From Lasiosphaeris hirsuta (Eukaryota; Ascomycota; Sordariomycetes; Sordariales; Lasiosphaeriaceae): a stretch of DNA of 64,000 nucleotides. Within the stretch, counting starts at the first letter, position 1; every line of letters starts with the position of its first letter. Position numbers and translations under genes: made by a program. A model generated the notes under the pieces. It made no database searches and was not told where the DNA came from. It saw only the letters and a program-made list of their open reading frames with translations. Below are positions 22,024 through 33,931 of the stretch, one piece after another. The stretch covers positions 3,286,001 to 3,350,000 of the forward strand of contig JAUKUA010000004.1 of assembly GCA_030549175.1 (NCBI GenBank), written 5' to 3'.

Positions 22024-22753
22024 TTGTGGCGTGGTGGCCCATAGTGTCGTGGTCCATTTTAGACCCGAGCAGCAGGAAGTGAGCAGGGCGATGGAACAGA
22101 ATTTCCCAAGAGGTCTGGATGAAAGAGGATGGATTTGTCATGTGCTAATATGTTACTCATTACATCGGTGGCTGGGAGTCAAACGGGTCATGGTTTTGAA
22201 TTTTTGGGAGTCTACTAGGGAACTACAAGCTCAAAGCTAGAAATCCATCTTTTTTACTTGAGTGAGCGAGGCGACGACGCATGTCCTGGGCGCATTTTAG
22301 CTATTACGAATCACCAAAGTAATGACCACCTAGGCCGGTCTATGATTTTTGCTAGCTCCGGGCTAGGCTAGCATATGTCTACAACACAAACAAATTTGAA
22401 CCACATTGTCTTCAGGTGTGCAGTCCTAGCGAGATTGTAGCTCAATGCTGTTTCTCTCGATGCAAACGCTGCGTACTCCTACCAAGCTTCTTGTACAATA
22501 TAGTCCCAACCAACAAGGCGTCACGTAATTCCAGTTTCTCCAGTCGTTCCCGAATCAATGGGGCGCAAAGTCTAATCAATAACCCCGATAGAGGTTGCTT
22601 CCAGACCCTGAGGTCTTCCGCTGGCTGCACAGCACAAAATGTTGGTAGTCAAGGCGTTGGCTGGGAAGGACCCAGAGTCAGAGTTGAAGTAACCACTGGG
22701 GAACGGACGTTGAGAGGTCATTTTCCTTTTCTTTATACCAAAAAGGGGGTTCC
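22024..22753. other. Intergenic between convergent genes
   Basis: A 730-nt gap between stop codons of the membrane protein and NST1; both 3' untranslated regions must lie here. Nothing else seen. Confidence 0.5.
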
Positions 22754-25700
22754 TTAACGACCACCGCCACCAATTGGACTGCCTATGTCCCCTGGTGCCC
22801 CAACCGCCCGCTGGATCGGCGGTCTCATACCGGCTCTACCGTTGCTCGCATCCCACCGAATCGACTTCTTCCCCAAGTCGTCCTCGCGCAAGTCAAACGC
22901 GCCGCCTCCGTTGATATCGTTACCTTCAGTTTCGCAGATGTCAAGAAGTTCCCCCTCTTCCACAGGGTTTCCTTGATTAAACAGCTCCACTTGTGCCTTT
23001 ATATCGTTCAGCGAGATGAACCCATCATTGCCTTCGGCACCGCCGTCGGATTTCCTTCTTGGGGGACCGGCGAGCTCCTCGCAGGCTCGGCGGAGCATCT
23101 TGCGAACTACAACATATCGCGGTTCGTTGTTGCGCTCCATCATACCTGGCGGGGCAAACGTGTTCCCCAACGGCATAGCGCCCCAGGGCACTGGCATCGG
23201 GCCCGGGCCAAAACCGGGGGGCGGGGGAGGGTGAAAGATGTTGTGCTGCGGGGGGGATGGTCCCCAGGGGTTGTGATGAGCCCCGAACATCATTGGGTCC
23301 ATCCCGAAAGGAGACACTGGGAAAGCGCCTGGTCCTGGTCGGAGGCCAGGCGCTGGAATCATCGGGCCTCGTGGCATCCGGCTGGGGAAGTCGTCGTACG
23401 GCTCATCCATGCCATCGAGAAGCGCGCTGCTACCCAGATGCGCGTCTGGCTCCAGCCTCGACGACCCACCACCACTCGGTGAGCTTGTCAGCGGTTGTCC
23501 CTGCACAACGCTGGCCGGTCTCCCGATAGGGGCCGGACGACCGATAGGCTGTGCAGCGCCGACAGGCGTATTCGCGTCGTAGCTGCCGGATCCTTGGCGA
23601 GAATGAGACGACATGGAATCTTTAGGTATGCCGGGTCCAAGTATCTGCGCCAACCCACTCGCTGGGGAGTCCAACGGCCCAGAGAATCCAGGAGGAGGGT
23701 GAACCACAAATCCTCGGCCACCAACCCGAACACCAAACCCCTGCGGAATATGTCCTGGGCCCGGTCCAAAGGAATGTTGAAAGTGAGGCGCGAATATTGG
23801 ATCACGGTGCATAGGGTTGCCAAATCCTACCGGTATTTGAGCTGGCGATCCCGATCCAAAAGGTAGGCCAATCGGTGAGACGCCAAATGGGTTTTGATGG
23901 GGTGGTGGTAGAACCTTGGCCGACAGGCTCAATGGTGATGCGGAGTGTGACAAGGGGGGTGGGCCGCTCTGTGTATTTGTACCGATATTGCCGGCTCTGG
24001 GAGGACCTATGGGGCCGGGGCTCGCATGTATTGGTGTTATCGGATGGGGAGATGGGTTCTGGCTCGGCACGGATCCAGATTGAGATGTAGTGCCTGAAGA
24101 GGAAGCGGCGTTGTCCTGTTGGGATGCTTGCCGTATGCGCATTGGTGTTGGAGCCTTTGGAAACGCCGGCGTTGCAACGGAGATCTGGGGCGAAGCAAAC
24201 GATGCCGAGGGTTGCTGTGGTAGCGCTGGGACGGCTGCTGGGATTTGGTGGGGAGCAGGCCGCTTTGAGAGAGTGATAGGAACGGGAGCAGCCGCGAAAA
24301 GGGCTGCGGCCTTATGCGCGGCTCTCTCTTCACGCTTCAACTTTTCTTTCTTATCCTTCGTCTCCCTCACCTCCCTCACATCTCGGGCGTCCCTAGCGTG
24401 TTCTACTCTGGCTTCCCGATCGGCTCGGGCCCTTGCCTCTTTGTCTCGTTTATCGCGTTCTTGTTGCTCTCTTCGCACACGAGCCTCGCGCTCTTTCTGT
24501 TCCTTCTCTTTCAAACGCGCCTCATCTCGAGCCTTTTTCTCCCGTTCCCGAGTTTCGCGAGCTTTACGCTCCGTCTCCTCCCGCTCGTGGAGGCGTCGCA
24601 GACGTTCGGCTTCCTTACGCTGACGCTCTTCCTCCTCGGCCTTCTTCTGTGCCTCCCGCTTCTTTCGGCGCTCTTCTGCCTTGGCGCGCTGCTCCTCGGC
24701 TCTTCGCAACTCCTCAGCCAAGCGGTCAGCCTCCTCGGCGGCCTTCTCTGCCTCCCTCCGGGCCTTCTCTTCCGCTTGCGCCTCCTTCTTCTTGGCAGCC
24801 TTGTCTTTCCGCTTCTGCGCCTCCTTTGCTTTCTTTGCCTTGCGTTGAGACTCTTGCCTGTTCTCGTCGTCAATCTCTTCGAGCAGCTTAGCTTGGCGTT
24901 CCTTAGCGACCTTTTCCCGGTAGGCAGTGAGAACTCGCTGTTCAAACATTCGTGCGGCGAAGATTTGAAACATCCTACGGCCCTCCTCCATTCGCTGCTC
25001 TTCTGTCATGGTGTCCTGCTTTATGGATTAACAACCCCGCAAGGCACAGCAAACAACACGCTAGATACCCATACCTCTTCCTCCTGGCTATCATACTCTT
25101 CCTCATCCTCCTCCTCGTAGTCTTCCTCGTCGTCTTCAAACTCCTCTTCCTCTGGGGGAGGGTGCGTATGGTTGTAGCGGTCGCCATTGACGTGATCATA
25201 GCGCTCAAACTGCTCTCTAGATTCCTCTTCGCGCGCCATCCGTCGTTCTGCGAGTTGCTCCATCATTTCGATGAATTTTTTGCCGTCATTTTTGAGCAGA
25301 TCGTCGGCAACGGTCAGAATTCCGCCTAGAGAAGATGAGCCATAAGCGTTATTGCCAGCCCCTGAGAAGGGATAACTCTGCAGAAACGACGGAAGAATGG
25401 GGAGTCTGTCCCTACCCTGAACAGTCAGGCTATTTCCGAAGTTGAAGAATTCGGTGGCGTATTCGGACCGGTGCAACTCCTCAGACGGTTCCTCGTCGCT
25501 GTACTCGTCGTCCTCGTCCAGGTCGTCCTCTTCACTGAAGTCTTCTTCGCCATCTCCGTCTTCCTCTTCATCGTCGCCTAACTGTTCGATTATACGGCCG
25601 TGGGAAGGCTGATGGTTCGTGTAACTCGCCGGGAGGCCGCGTGGTCGGATGCCGCCCACTGACCCGAACGACGGACGTTGGTGTGAACTGAGTAATGGCG

Positions 25701-26580
25701 GCTCGCGGTCAGGTTGGTTGGCGTACTGCTCGAGCTCCTCGTAATACGCATCGTACAGTCCCTCGAGTTCCTCCTCAATAGCTGTCCGCTTCCTACCACA
25801 TACTGTGCAGCTGCATGTGTGTTTCTGCTGCTCCTTCATCTTTCTCAGCACGGCATCCTTCTCGACCTTGACGAGGGACTTGCGCTCGACTTCGCTCAGG
25901 CCCAGCCAGAACTCCTTGATACGCTCGCGTTCCTCCTGAGAGCTCGTGTTCCAAATCTTCTCCCGAGACATCCCAGGGCGATGATGGTCCGCGGAGGTGC
26001 GTGCACGGGGCTGGGCTGTATGTGCATGGTGATGCTGGCTGTTTGGGGAGTGGTCGGCAGTCGTCTCGGCACTCGACTTTTTCTTCTTCTTCTTCGACTT
26101 CTTCCCTTTTGCGGATTCGGCCTGTGCGTAGCCGTTCTGGTGGCGATGCTGACTATCGGGGTTATCGCCCTCATAGTGGGCGTAATCCCCGTCGTCGTGG
26201 CTATCGTCGGCATCGGCGTCTCCCGAATGCTGCTCGTGCGAAGCCGGTGGGCTCGGGAGGCCGTTTGGGGGTTCGCTGCTCGAGGCTTGCTCGGCAGCTG
26301 CCTTAGCCGCCGCCTTTGCGCGCCGCTTCTGCTTCTTCCGATTCACGACCTGCGCGGGCTCATTTGGGCTGACTCCTTCGGCGAACTGCGGGAGTGGCTT
26401 GGCACTTGTCGCAGGGGCCGTCGGGGAGGGCTGGGAGGAATCGACGGACGTGCTTGCCTTCGGCACCTGAATGAACTTGGACCCGTCCTTGTTCGTGTAC
26501 TTGGCGGTAGCCTTCGACGTCGGCGACAGGGGAGCCGGGTTCGATGCCGCCGCCGGCGGATGGCGGTGGCTGCCCTTCAT
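22754..26580 (-). CDS. NST1: Stress response protein NST1
   Basis: NST1 is a fungal protein linked to salt tolerance in yeast. Exons are 25075-26580 (502 codons) and 22754-25015, giving 1255 aa, the usual size in filamentous fungi. The 59-nt intron (GTATGG, branch TTAAT, CAG) joins DSQEEE to DTMTEEQRM; an AAG acceptor three bases earlier would add one Gln. The N-terminal part carries [15 protein letters not shown], a Lys-rich tract ([11 protein letters not shown]), then CTCTVCGRK-like cysteines and long acidic Glu/Asp stretches. The second exon begins with [20 protein letters not shown] and runs into about 190 residues of very charged Glu/Lys/Arg coiled coil, then a Pro/Gly-rich tail. The ATG at 26580 follows an in-frame TAA, so this start is preferred. 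Confidence 0.92.
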
Positions 26581-29231
26581 AGTGCTTCTTTACTGTAGCG
26601 TAGACGGTGCCGACGACTGAATCATGTAGTGCTGCGGCAGGCTGGGGTGCAGCTTGAGAAGTAGGAGCGGTGTCGGCCGGCAACTAGACGGGGATGGAAA
26701 GTGAGTCGGGGGCCGCGGAGGTGGTCGCGGAGGTGGTCAAGTCCGGCGGCGCGGGAGGGGAGAAAGGCAGGGCAGCGTGGGGGAATGGGCACAGGGAGAG
26801 AATACAACGCTCATGACGGGAGGAAGGTCCAGGAGTGAGAACCGTGACGGACAGCGTTGGTACCTGCAGTACCTGAGGCAGAGGAGGGGCACTTTCTGTG
26901 GGGGAAGGAGAGAAGAGGCCACGACAGGCAGGGTTCCCTTCGGCAGGGTTGGGGGCTTGGAGGTTCTGTCTCGTGCTCAGAGCCGCCGGGGGCTCTTGAC
27001 GACCGATCGGGGCCACTCACATCCAGGGTCGCGTCCACAGGCACTCAGGCGGTTGGCGGATGTCGAGAGGGCGTCGTCGGCTGCAAACGCGACAAGTTGC
27101 TTCGCGGGAAACAATGCGGCACCAGATGCAATATGCGCTCCTCAGGTTGCTCGATGGTCAAAGTGCACTGATTTGTGGTCCCCAGCCATGTACCCCGTCC
27201 GCATCGCGCACCTAATTGGCTAGCCGCCACAGCACGTGATATTCAACCTCGATTTACGGCCGCCAGCTGCTGGGCACCGGCTGAGCTGACGGCGCTAGTG
27301 ACTGATCTCTTGGCTGACGAACCCATTTCTACACCTACACGGACTTCGAGTCTCCCAAGCTTTAGCATGCGGGTTCTGACGGTGCACTTTCAATTGCCCT
27401 ATTTCCCCAATCTAGCCTACAATAATACCCTTTATGTTGCGCAGACCTACGGCGCATAACTCAAAATTATGGGCTCGCCAGACACGCGATGCTAGAACCC
27501 CGAGTGACCTAAAGCTTATCGGGAATGGAGACCAACACAGACGCACAGCCTGAGCTCAAGTTAAGATTGCAATCCCCACGGCGGCTAGAGTTCGAATCAG
27601 CCCTTTAAATCATGTTCAGAGCTGCCGTCATGAGCCAGCACAAACTGCTCTCTGCCAGGAGCCCATTTTCATAATTGCCGACGTCGCTTTGCTATGAGCT
27701 GTCCTGTTGATTGACCCGAGGTACCTAGCTAAGTATTCCCCCGCATCTAGCTGTCGCCGAGTGCACACCAATTGCTCTCGGCGGTGCTGCCAATGAAACA
27801 TGGCGGGAGCTCTCTTCTACTTTGCGCCCTGCTTGGCTCGTTTGGGTCAATGTTGGGGGACTCTGATCGATTTATTTTCACCTCCATCGCCACTGTCGGC
27901 TATTGATACCGAATCATCTCCATCGTGTCGCATGAATACCTCTGTCCGCAAGCATCTCACGGTTCCTGCAGCACGTTCCGCATGGTCCGCCTAACCACAC
28001 CTAATCGTTCCGTCAACAACCGATAAAGTCACGTCGGCCAAAAGACCCGGGGCCACCGACTCGCACTTGGTATCCCCAAAATGCTTGGCGGCATCAACTC
28101 CACAGTCTCTTTTTAGAAGAACGACAGCCGCACGGGAAAGCTCTCCAATTGAATCGATGACATGAACACGAGGTTGCTGCTCCGGGCGGATGCTGCCGAC
28201 CGACCCGACAGTCTCACACTATGGTTTGGTCTTGGGAGGCCCCCGTGCCCTGGCCCGCCATCCGGGTTCGCTTTAGGGTTTGGTTTCGCCCTGGGACACC
28301 TGGGTAGCGTTCAGGAGCGTTCAGCTCAGTCGTCTGCCCCACGGAACTCATCCAGGTCGTTTGGATCCAACGTTGAATGTTTATATGTGGAAATCTAGGG
28401 CTTGCACTAATATCACCAACAAGCAAGCTGAAAGTACGCTCTCGGCGCGCTTCATAGTGCACAGCCTCATCAGCATTACGTTCAGCCCTGCCCACAACAG
28501 CACACCGGCCCTATCACCACAGCCCAGGACTTCTGCCGCACTCGCCTTCCTAGCTGCCCCTGGGCTGACCACCGACCTTGCTTAGGTTAGACCGCTTACC
28601 CTTCTCGTTCGCCCTGGTTAGCGACTGCATTGTCGCGCCAATATCTCGTATCTCAACGGCCGGATTGACGACATGACAACCCAAAGGGGAAGTGAATAGC
28701 TGCTAAATACAGTGGGCGCGAAAGAAAAGCAAAAGGATGCCTTGGGAAGTCAGACCTCCTGGCCCCCGACTTTTAGAATTGGTGATAATATGCTCCAATA
28801 TGAAACCCGTATCCAGTGCGGTAGGACGTAGCAGTGGTGGAACAGACGCCAACACCCCTGTGTTAGTGTGCATGCCTGGGTGGTGTGTCCAGTGGGGTGG
28901 CCCGGGGTCGATCGTATCGCGCCAAGTATTCGCTGTTCGGCTGGGGCAGTTGGTGTTATGTAATCTGCCTTCGATCAGCTATGAACCCGTTGTTCCCCTC
29001 GAAATTTCTTAGGCACAGCTACTGCGTTAATCGGCATCCCTCAAGTCTAGCCAATCTGCCCACTGTCGCTTCGACTTCTCTCCGCATCCCCAAGAAACTT
29101 CGGTCCTCTGTTCGAACTTTCCAGCGGCTGCATCCCCGACGAACGACCAAGGACTCCTCGAGCTAAGCGTTGTGAGGCGAGGATAGGAGACGGGAGACAG
29201 GAGATAGCCAGACGCGCCCAACGCCGCCAAT
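26581..29231. other. Intergenic, divergent NST1/RHO2 promoters
   Basis: A 2.65-kb gap with start codons at both ends. On the minus strand GTGAGT near 27014-27019 and CTAG just before 26683 could bound a 5'-leader intron of NST1. No protein-like frame with an ATG, RNA gene or repeat was recognised. Confidence 0.45.
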
Positions 29232-30353
29232 ATGGCCAGTTCGAACAATGCCGCAAATGTTATCCGCAGGTAATCCCTCTCTACAACTTGGCCCAGGCGG
29301 CAGCTCTTGAGCATGCAATTTCTTATCTCTGGGTTCTCTGTCTGCCCTCTTCAGAGCCAACCGTTGCGCCAATTCTCACCTGCAACACCATCTAACACCG
29401 CCGACCGTTTCTAGGAAACTCGTCATCATTGGCGACGGCGCTTGCGGCAAAACTAGCTTGTTAAGTGTGTTCACGCTCGGCTTTTTCCCAACCGTAAGTC
29501 CCATTAAATTCCCACAATCCAGTCCAACACCCCATGATTGTTGTTTCGTAAGACTGACATATTGATCCGTGTAGCATTACGTGAGTCTAAACTCCTGACG
29601 ATGCACCCTGTCGAGCTGAACAACTTTCCACACCGGCACTACACCGACCCGTCTATTTCCCTCGCTAACCGGCTTCTCTTCACTAGATCCCGACCGTCTT
29701 CGAGAACTATGTGACGGATTGTAGGGTGGACGGCAAGTCTGTCCAGCTAGCCCTCTGGGACACGGCCGGGCAAGAAGACTACGAACGATTACGGCCGCTT
29801 GCATACGCAAAAGCCCACGTCATCTTAATAGGTTTCTCAATCGACACACCAGACTCGCTGGACAATGTCAGGCACAAGGTGGGTGCACCGTCCCGCCACA
29901 GTTCACCGTCTTTCTCCCACGCCGCCATAACACATACACCCGATTGCGCTATTTCACCTGCGTGTAACACCTGTCCCACCATCCAATATGTCCCAGCTCA
30001 ACCCCCTCACACCGAGGAAGTCCCGAGACAAAATGACTTGATAGGCGGCTAATTCATCGTAGTGGGTCACAGAAGCACAAGAGAAGTGCCCCGACGTTCC
30101 GATCATTCTCGTCGGCCTCAAGAAGGACCTGCGAGGTGACCCGGTTGCCATCGAGGAGATGCGAAAAAGGTCACAACGCTTCATAACCCAAGCGGAGGGC
30201 GAGACGGCTGCCAAGGAGATTGGCGCCCGCAAATACCTGGAGTGCTCTAGTCTGAGCGGCGAAGGAGTTGACGATGTCTTTGAGGCAGCCACACGAGCAG
30301 CATTGCTCATGTTTGAAAAGGGGGAAGGGAGCGGGTGCTGCGTCATATTATGA
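29232..30353 (+). CDS. RHO2: Rho-type small GTPase Rho2
   Basis: Rho2 GTPases signal to cell-wall synthesis and polarity at the plasma membrane. Exons are 29232-29269, 29415-29493, 29575-29580, 29687-29878 and 30063-30353, total 606 nt and 201 aa. The P-loop GDGACGKT is at 19-26. Switch I ([10 protein letters not shown]) begins with His-Tyr encoded alone by the 6-nt third exon. Switch II is [13 protein letters not shown], the specificity loop holds GLKKDL, and [19 protein letters not shown] lies near the end. It ends GCCVIL: CVIL is a CAAX box favouring geranylgeranylation, and the preceding Cys may be palmitoylated. [20 protein letters not shown] and [11 protein letters not shown] favour Rho2 over Rho1, Rho3, Rho4 or Cdc42. 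Confidence 0.94.
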
Positions 30354-31273
30354 GCCTGCCAACCCCTTATCGACACCCACCAAATCACCAATACTGCCAT
30401 ACCGCAACCGGGGAGCTCATGGCGAAGCAAGAACCAGCGCGGAAATCGCCTTTTGTCAAGCTGTGCCTACCGCTACAGAGAGGTGTCGCATATCTGTCCG
30501 GTTCATGTTGCCTCCCGATCTCAAGCCTGACAGTCCGAAGTTTGGACGACACGATACTTGATGAACCGGGACCCAATAGGAATCCCTGCATACTGTATTA
30601 ATACGTCATAGAAGTTTTTGGAGTCAAATCTTTCTTTCAATTCTTTTCCTGTCATTTTCCCCTCCCTCTCCTGTTATTGAGCGGCATATTGGCAAGGTCA
30701 GCTAAGCATGGAACCTGGTTTATTAGGCAATGGGGTGGCGGAATATGTAGGACTACAAATTTGCTTGATTTTGTTGCCCGTCCTGGTCATGCCCTGTTGG
30801 GTTATTATGATATTGAACATTGGGAAATGGCGGAAATGGCGGAAGGACAATTCCGAAACATGAAAAAGAAGAGTTTCAAGATTGTCTACTGACGACTGGT
30901 CAGCCGGCCCTAAGCTTTTCTAATGTCAAGAATAAAAGGTTGCGAGATCTGATATTGGTCAGTTTGGTCAAGATTGGGCTATCTCAAGCGTAATAGCGAG
31001 CGTGAAGTATGGATAACAATTGAGAATTTGACAGTCAATAGTTGATTGCCCAAAGGATATATGCGTTTATTGTACCGGTACATAAAATCTTACAAACGTG
31101 AACTCAGCGCCCTGGAATAGACCAAGCTGAACCCTCAGCTGGTTCGATTGGTACAGCTCATAAGCTCAGTCCCTTCTCAAAACCAACAGCGACCTCTCCT
31201 TCGCTAATTTAGTCCTCTCTCCTCATCTATCAATAGTTTTCCTGTCGGTTACTGTCCTTCGTATTAACCCCCT
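30354..31273. other. Intergenic between convergent genes
   Basis: A 920-nt gap between the RHO2 and mL40 stop codons. It should hold both 3' untranslated regions. AT-rich around 30.6-31.1 kb. Nothing else seen. Confidence 0.5.
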
Positions 31274-31852
31274 TCAAGCCTTCCACTCGTGATTCCACGG
31301 GACCCGCGCTGGCGTGTCCGTCTGCGCCCGCGCATACTCAATCGGCACTCCGTGGAGGCCATAGACACCTTTCTTCTCCATCGCAACGCGGTACAGGTAG
31401 CCCATGTCGCGCGTGCCTGGGCCCTCGGTCAGCCGCAGCTCCTCGCACGCCGCCGACATGCTCTGCTGCTGCCGCATCAGCGTGCGCTCGCGCTCCTTAC
31501 GCGCCCGCCGCCGGAAGAGCAGCCACGCCCGGTGGATCGTCCAGTGGCGCAGGTGCCTGTTGCGGCCCATGCGCAGCGGCGCCGGGATGCGGCGTGGCGA
31601 GAGCGCCGCGAAGTGCTGCAGCATGTTGACGATCTTGGGGTCCCGCTCGGCGACGCGGCGGCTAGCCTTAGACTTGGCGGCACCCGCCGCCGCCTTCTTG
31701 GAGGGCGGCTTCGCGGCTGGTTTGGAGGCCATGCTTGGTAGGGTTGTGGTGAAGGGCCGGGTTGTGATGGTGGTGGTGGTGGTCGGGAGGAGTGCGGGTC
31801 GGGAGAAGAGCCGCGAGGCGAGGCCCCGGAGGTTGGAGAGGGCGAAGAACAT
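31274..31852 (-). CDS. MRPL28: Mitochondrial large ribosomal subunit protein mL40 (MRPL28)
   Basis: A structural protein of the mitochondrial 54S ribosomal subunit. Single exon, 192 aa. The N-terminus MFFALSNLRGLASRLFSRPA is a good amphipathic mitochondrial presequence followed by a Thr-rich stretch; this supports the start at 31852 over the Met at residue 41. The core matches the mL40 family: DPKIVNMLQHFAALSPRRIP, HLRHWTIHRAWLLFRRR, and a C-terminal GYLYRVAMEKKGVYGLHGVP with IEYARAQTDTPAR. Its start codon is only 14 bp after the stop of the upstream gene on the same strand, so its leader and promoter must lie within that gene. Confidence 0.87.
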   Translation of the reverse strand: MFFALSNLRGLASRLFSRPALLPTTTTTITTRPFTTTLPSMASKPAAKPPSKKAAAGAAKSKASRRVAERDPKIVNMLQHFAALSPRRIPAPLRMGRNRHLRHWTIHRAWLLFRRRARKERERTLMRQQQSMSAACEELRLTEGPGTRDMGYLYRVAMEKKGVYGLHGVPIEYARAQTDTPARVPWNHEWKA

Positions 31853-31866
31853 GATTTGGTATCGGC

Positions 31867-33273
31867 TCAGTCGAATAAGAACCTTCTTATTGCGTTGCGA
31901 GAGATCTGACGTTGGGATTGGGTGTGTTTTGTCCTTGGTACTGACTTGGGCTTTGCCACGCCCCGGTCAGAGATTTGACGTCTCCTTCGGGAATTGCCTT
32001 TGCTGGGCCGATTTCGTGGTGGCGAGCGCGGTGCAGGCGGGTGGCTGGGAGAGCGAGATGGAGAGCGGGCAGGATTGTAAGAAGAGTATGCGTCGTCGTC
32101 GGGCTCCCCGGGGCTGCCACTGCAGTGAATTGAATTGGAGATTTCGGCGCGGTCGACGTCGCGGTAAAATTCATGAAAAGCTGAGCCGAACAGTGGGTCC
32201 TGGTAGGCTAGCCTCCGCAGGATTGATTGGGCCCAGTTGTCGGGATCTCCAACGCTACTACCACCCTCGACAGGGGCGGCCTGTGCGGACGTGGCGGGCC
32301 GCCTAGGAGCCGCAGTTGTTTGGTTCAACAACTGCAAGCCGTCGAAATCTAAACATGACTGCACGCCCTGCATTTCGTCCGAGTTGTCGGCATCCAGACA
32401 GTACACCAACACGCTTGGATGGCCGCCCTCGCCATGCAGTAGCTGCAACGCCTCATCCCGCATACGCTCATCATGTTTCGTGAGAAGAGTGTTGAATGCG
32501 CGGTCGCTAGCGTGCTCGATCAGCTCAATCAATGAGTGCCACTCAAACGCCAGTTCGATCCCTGACCGTTGTAGTCGGTGGATGATCCAGGCCGCTTCAG
32601 CATATTTACATATGACTGCGTCTGTGTTTAGATCTCCAATCAGGCTCGCCGGTTTGAGTGCTGTTTCTCGACCCTTAGCAGCCCAAGTAATGTACTTGGT
32701 CTGCCAGATGCCGAGCAGCAGGTCGACGTCACCCTGGTCAACGTCCCCGTACTTGTTCCGGATTTGCTGCAGCTCTGTCGGAATTGGCTGTGTGGGCTGC
32801 AGCGGTTTAAACGCGAGGAGGGAGATCACCATCTCAATAATGTCGGGCAGCACGCCGGTCTTGAGTTGATGCAGGTGCTGGATGTTCCCCCGGGGGATTT
32901 GGCCCTCGTATTTGAGGCATGCATCCAACCCCTGCCCGTGACCCGTGCCGTCAATCAGGCGGAAAACAGAATCACCCGGCCTATGTCCGAGAAATGGGAC
33001 ATTTTTGACCAGACGCTTGGGGATTGTGATCTTAGGCCCCGCTCCGTTGCCAGTGACAGCCACGGTAGGAATGACTGGATACGTCATCGGCCGCACCCGG
33101 CCCTCTCCCGAATCCTCGCTTGCCGACCCTGGGCTCACGGGGCGACCCCAACCAGCGAAGTTTCCCCCCTGGACAGCATCGTACCACGCTCGACGATCAC
33201 TGTAGCACTCTATAGGTACCCAGTATCGTCTATATGCTTCGATCATCCAGCGGCCTGTCGTGATGGTTGCCAT
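31867..33273 (-). CDS. Unrecognised 468-aa protein with Arg/Ser-rich tail
   Basis: A single uninterrupted frame starting at an ATG. No family is recognised. The N-terminal half has RWMIEAYRRYWVPIECYSDR and ITIPKRLVKNVPFLGHRPGD; the middle (about residues 120-300) is helical in composition, with a run through TELQQIRNKYGDVDQGDVDL and HDERMRDEALQLLHGEGG. The last 90 residues are low-complexity, with RSPSRSPSHPP and basic clusters (SRRRRQ) that could act as a nuclear signal. There is no signal peptide or transmembrane segment. Good composition over 1.4 kb supports a real gene. Lineage-restricted distribution is a guess. The stop codon lies 14 bp from the mL40 start. Confidence 0.68.
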   Translation of the reverse strand: MATITTGRWMIEAYRRYWVPIECYSDRRAWYDAVQGGNFAGWGRPVSPGSASEDSGEGRVRPMTYPVIPTVAVTGNGAGPKITIPKRLVKNVPFLGHRPGDSVFRLIDGTGHGQGLDACLKYEGQIPRGNIQHLHQLKTGVLPDIIEMVISLLAFKPLQPTQPIPTELQQIRNKYGDVDQGDVDLLLGIWQTKYITWAAKGRETALKPASLIGDLNTDAVICKYAEAAWIIHRLQRSGIELAFEWHSLIELIEHASDRAFNTLLTKHDERMRDEALQLLHGEGGHPSVLVYCLDADNSDEMQGVQSCLDFDGLQLLNQTTAAPRRPATSAQAAPVEGGSSVGDPDNWAQSILRRLAYQDPLFGSAFHEFYRDVDRAEISNSIHCSGSPGEPDDDAYSSYNPARSPSRSPSHPPAPRSPPRNRPSKGNSRRRRQISDRGVAKPKSVPRTKHTQSQRQISRNAIRRFLFD

Positions 33274-33931
33274 TCTGATGGAGGAGATGGTGATAGGCGG
33301 TTGCTAACTTGAGAGGTTGTAGTGGCATTATGGGAGGAGTGTTTGAATGTGATTGTGTAGAGGCAATAGGAGAGGAGGAACTTGAGTGTGATTGAAAATC
33401 TGTGATTGAAAGTTGATTCGTAGTAAAACTTGAAGACTTGTGCTCTGAGGACAAGAAGTAACAACAATATATACCATTTTAGATTTCCAAGAATGCCAAC
33501 CTACCTATCTCCGATGGACTCCCATCACCTAAACCCAAATACCTACTAGGCAGAGTCATAATCCATAGTTCTCAAATTTAACCAGCAAGTATAAGGTTCC
33601 GGGGCCTACCATCAAAAGGTAAAACGTAAAAATCACCAATCATATGCGTCAGATGCATACAGACTCACATTTTACCGATGGGATTGAATCTTGCTCAAGA
33701 CATCTCCGATGTGGCGGCGAGTGGTAGCCTCCGTCAGACTTATTCAAAGTATGGGGCCACCAGTGCCCAACAAATATTGAGTCTACCTTATTCAAGTTCA
33801 AGTTGTATCTCCGAAATCTGCCTACAAATACAGCCGTCACCGCACTCATCACGGTCCAAATCATATCAAGTTGAATTCATCCTCATGGTCCAATCAATCA
33901 ATATCAAAGTCAAAAGATCAAAGCATTCCCA
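33274..33931. other. Intergenic, divergent promoters
   Basis: A 658-nt, AT-rich gap between start codons of two unrecognised genes read outward. CAATCA-rich pyrimidine/purine leaders flank both starts. No further feature. Confidence 0.5.

Noticed and set aside
24314..25120. 268-aa forward open frame, Leu/Ser/Phe-rich
   Set aside because: Antisense of the NST1 charged coiled coil; Glu/Lys codons read backwards give Leu/Phe/Ser. No splice or start context of its own.
25714..26598. 294-aa forward open frame, hydrophobic
   Set aside because: Antisense shadow of NST1 exon 1; composition is explained by reverse-complemented Glu/Asp/Lys codons.
26360..26683. Possible upstream N-terminal exon of NST1 (PADTAPTSQAAPQ...)
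   Set aside because: It begins at TTG right after an in-frame TAG and is out of frame with NST1; a leader intron acceptor is a better explanation.
27570..27610. GAGTTCGAATC sequence resembling a tRNA T-loop
   Set aside because: No acceptor, D or anticodon stem could be folded around it.
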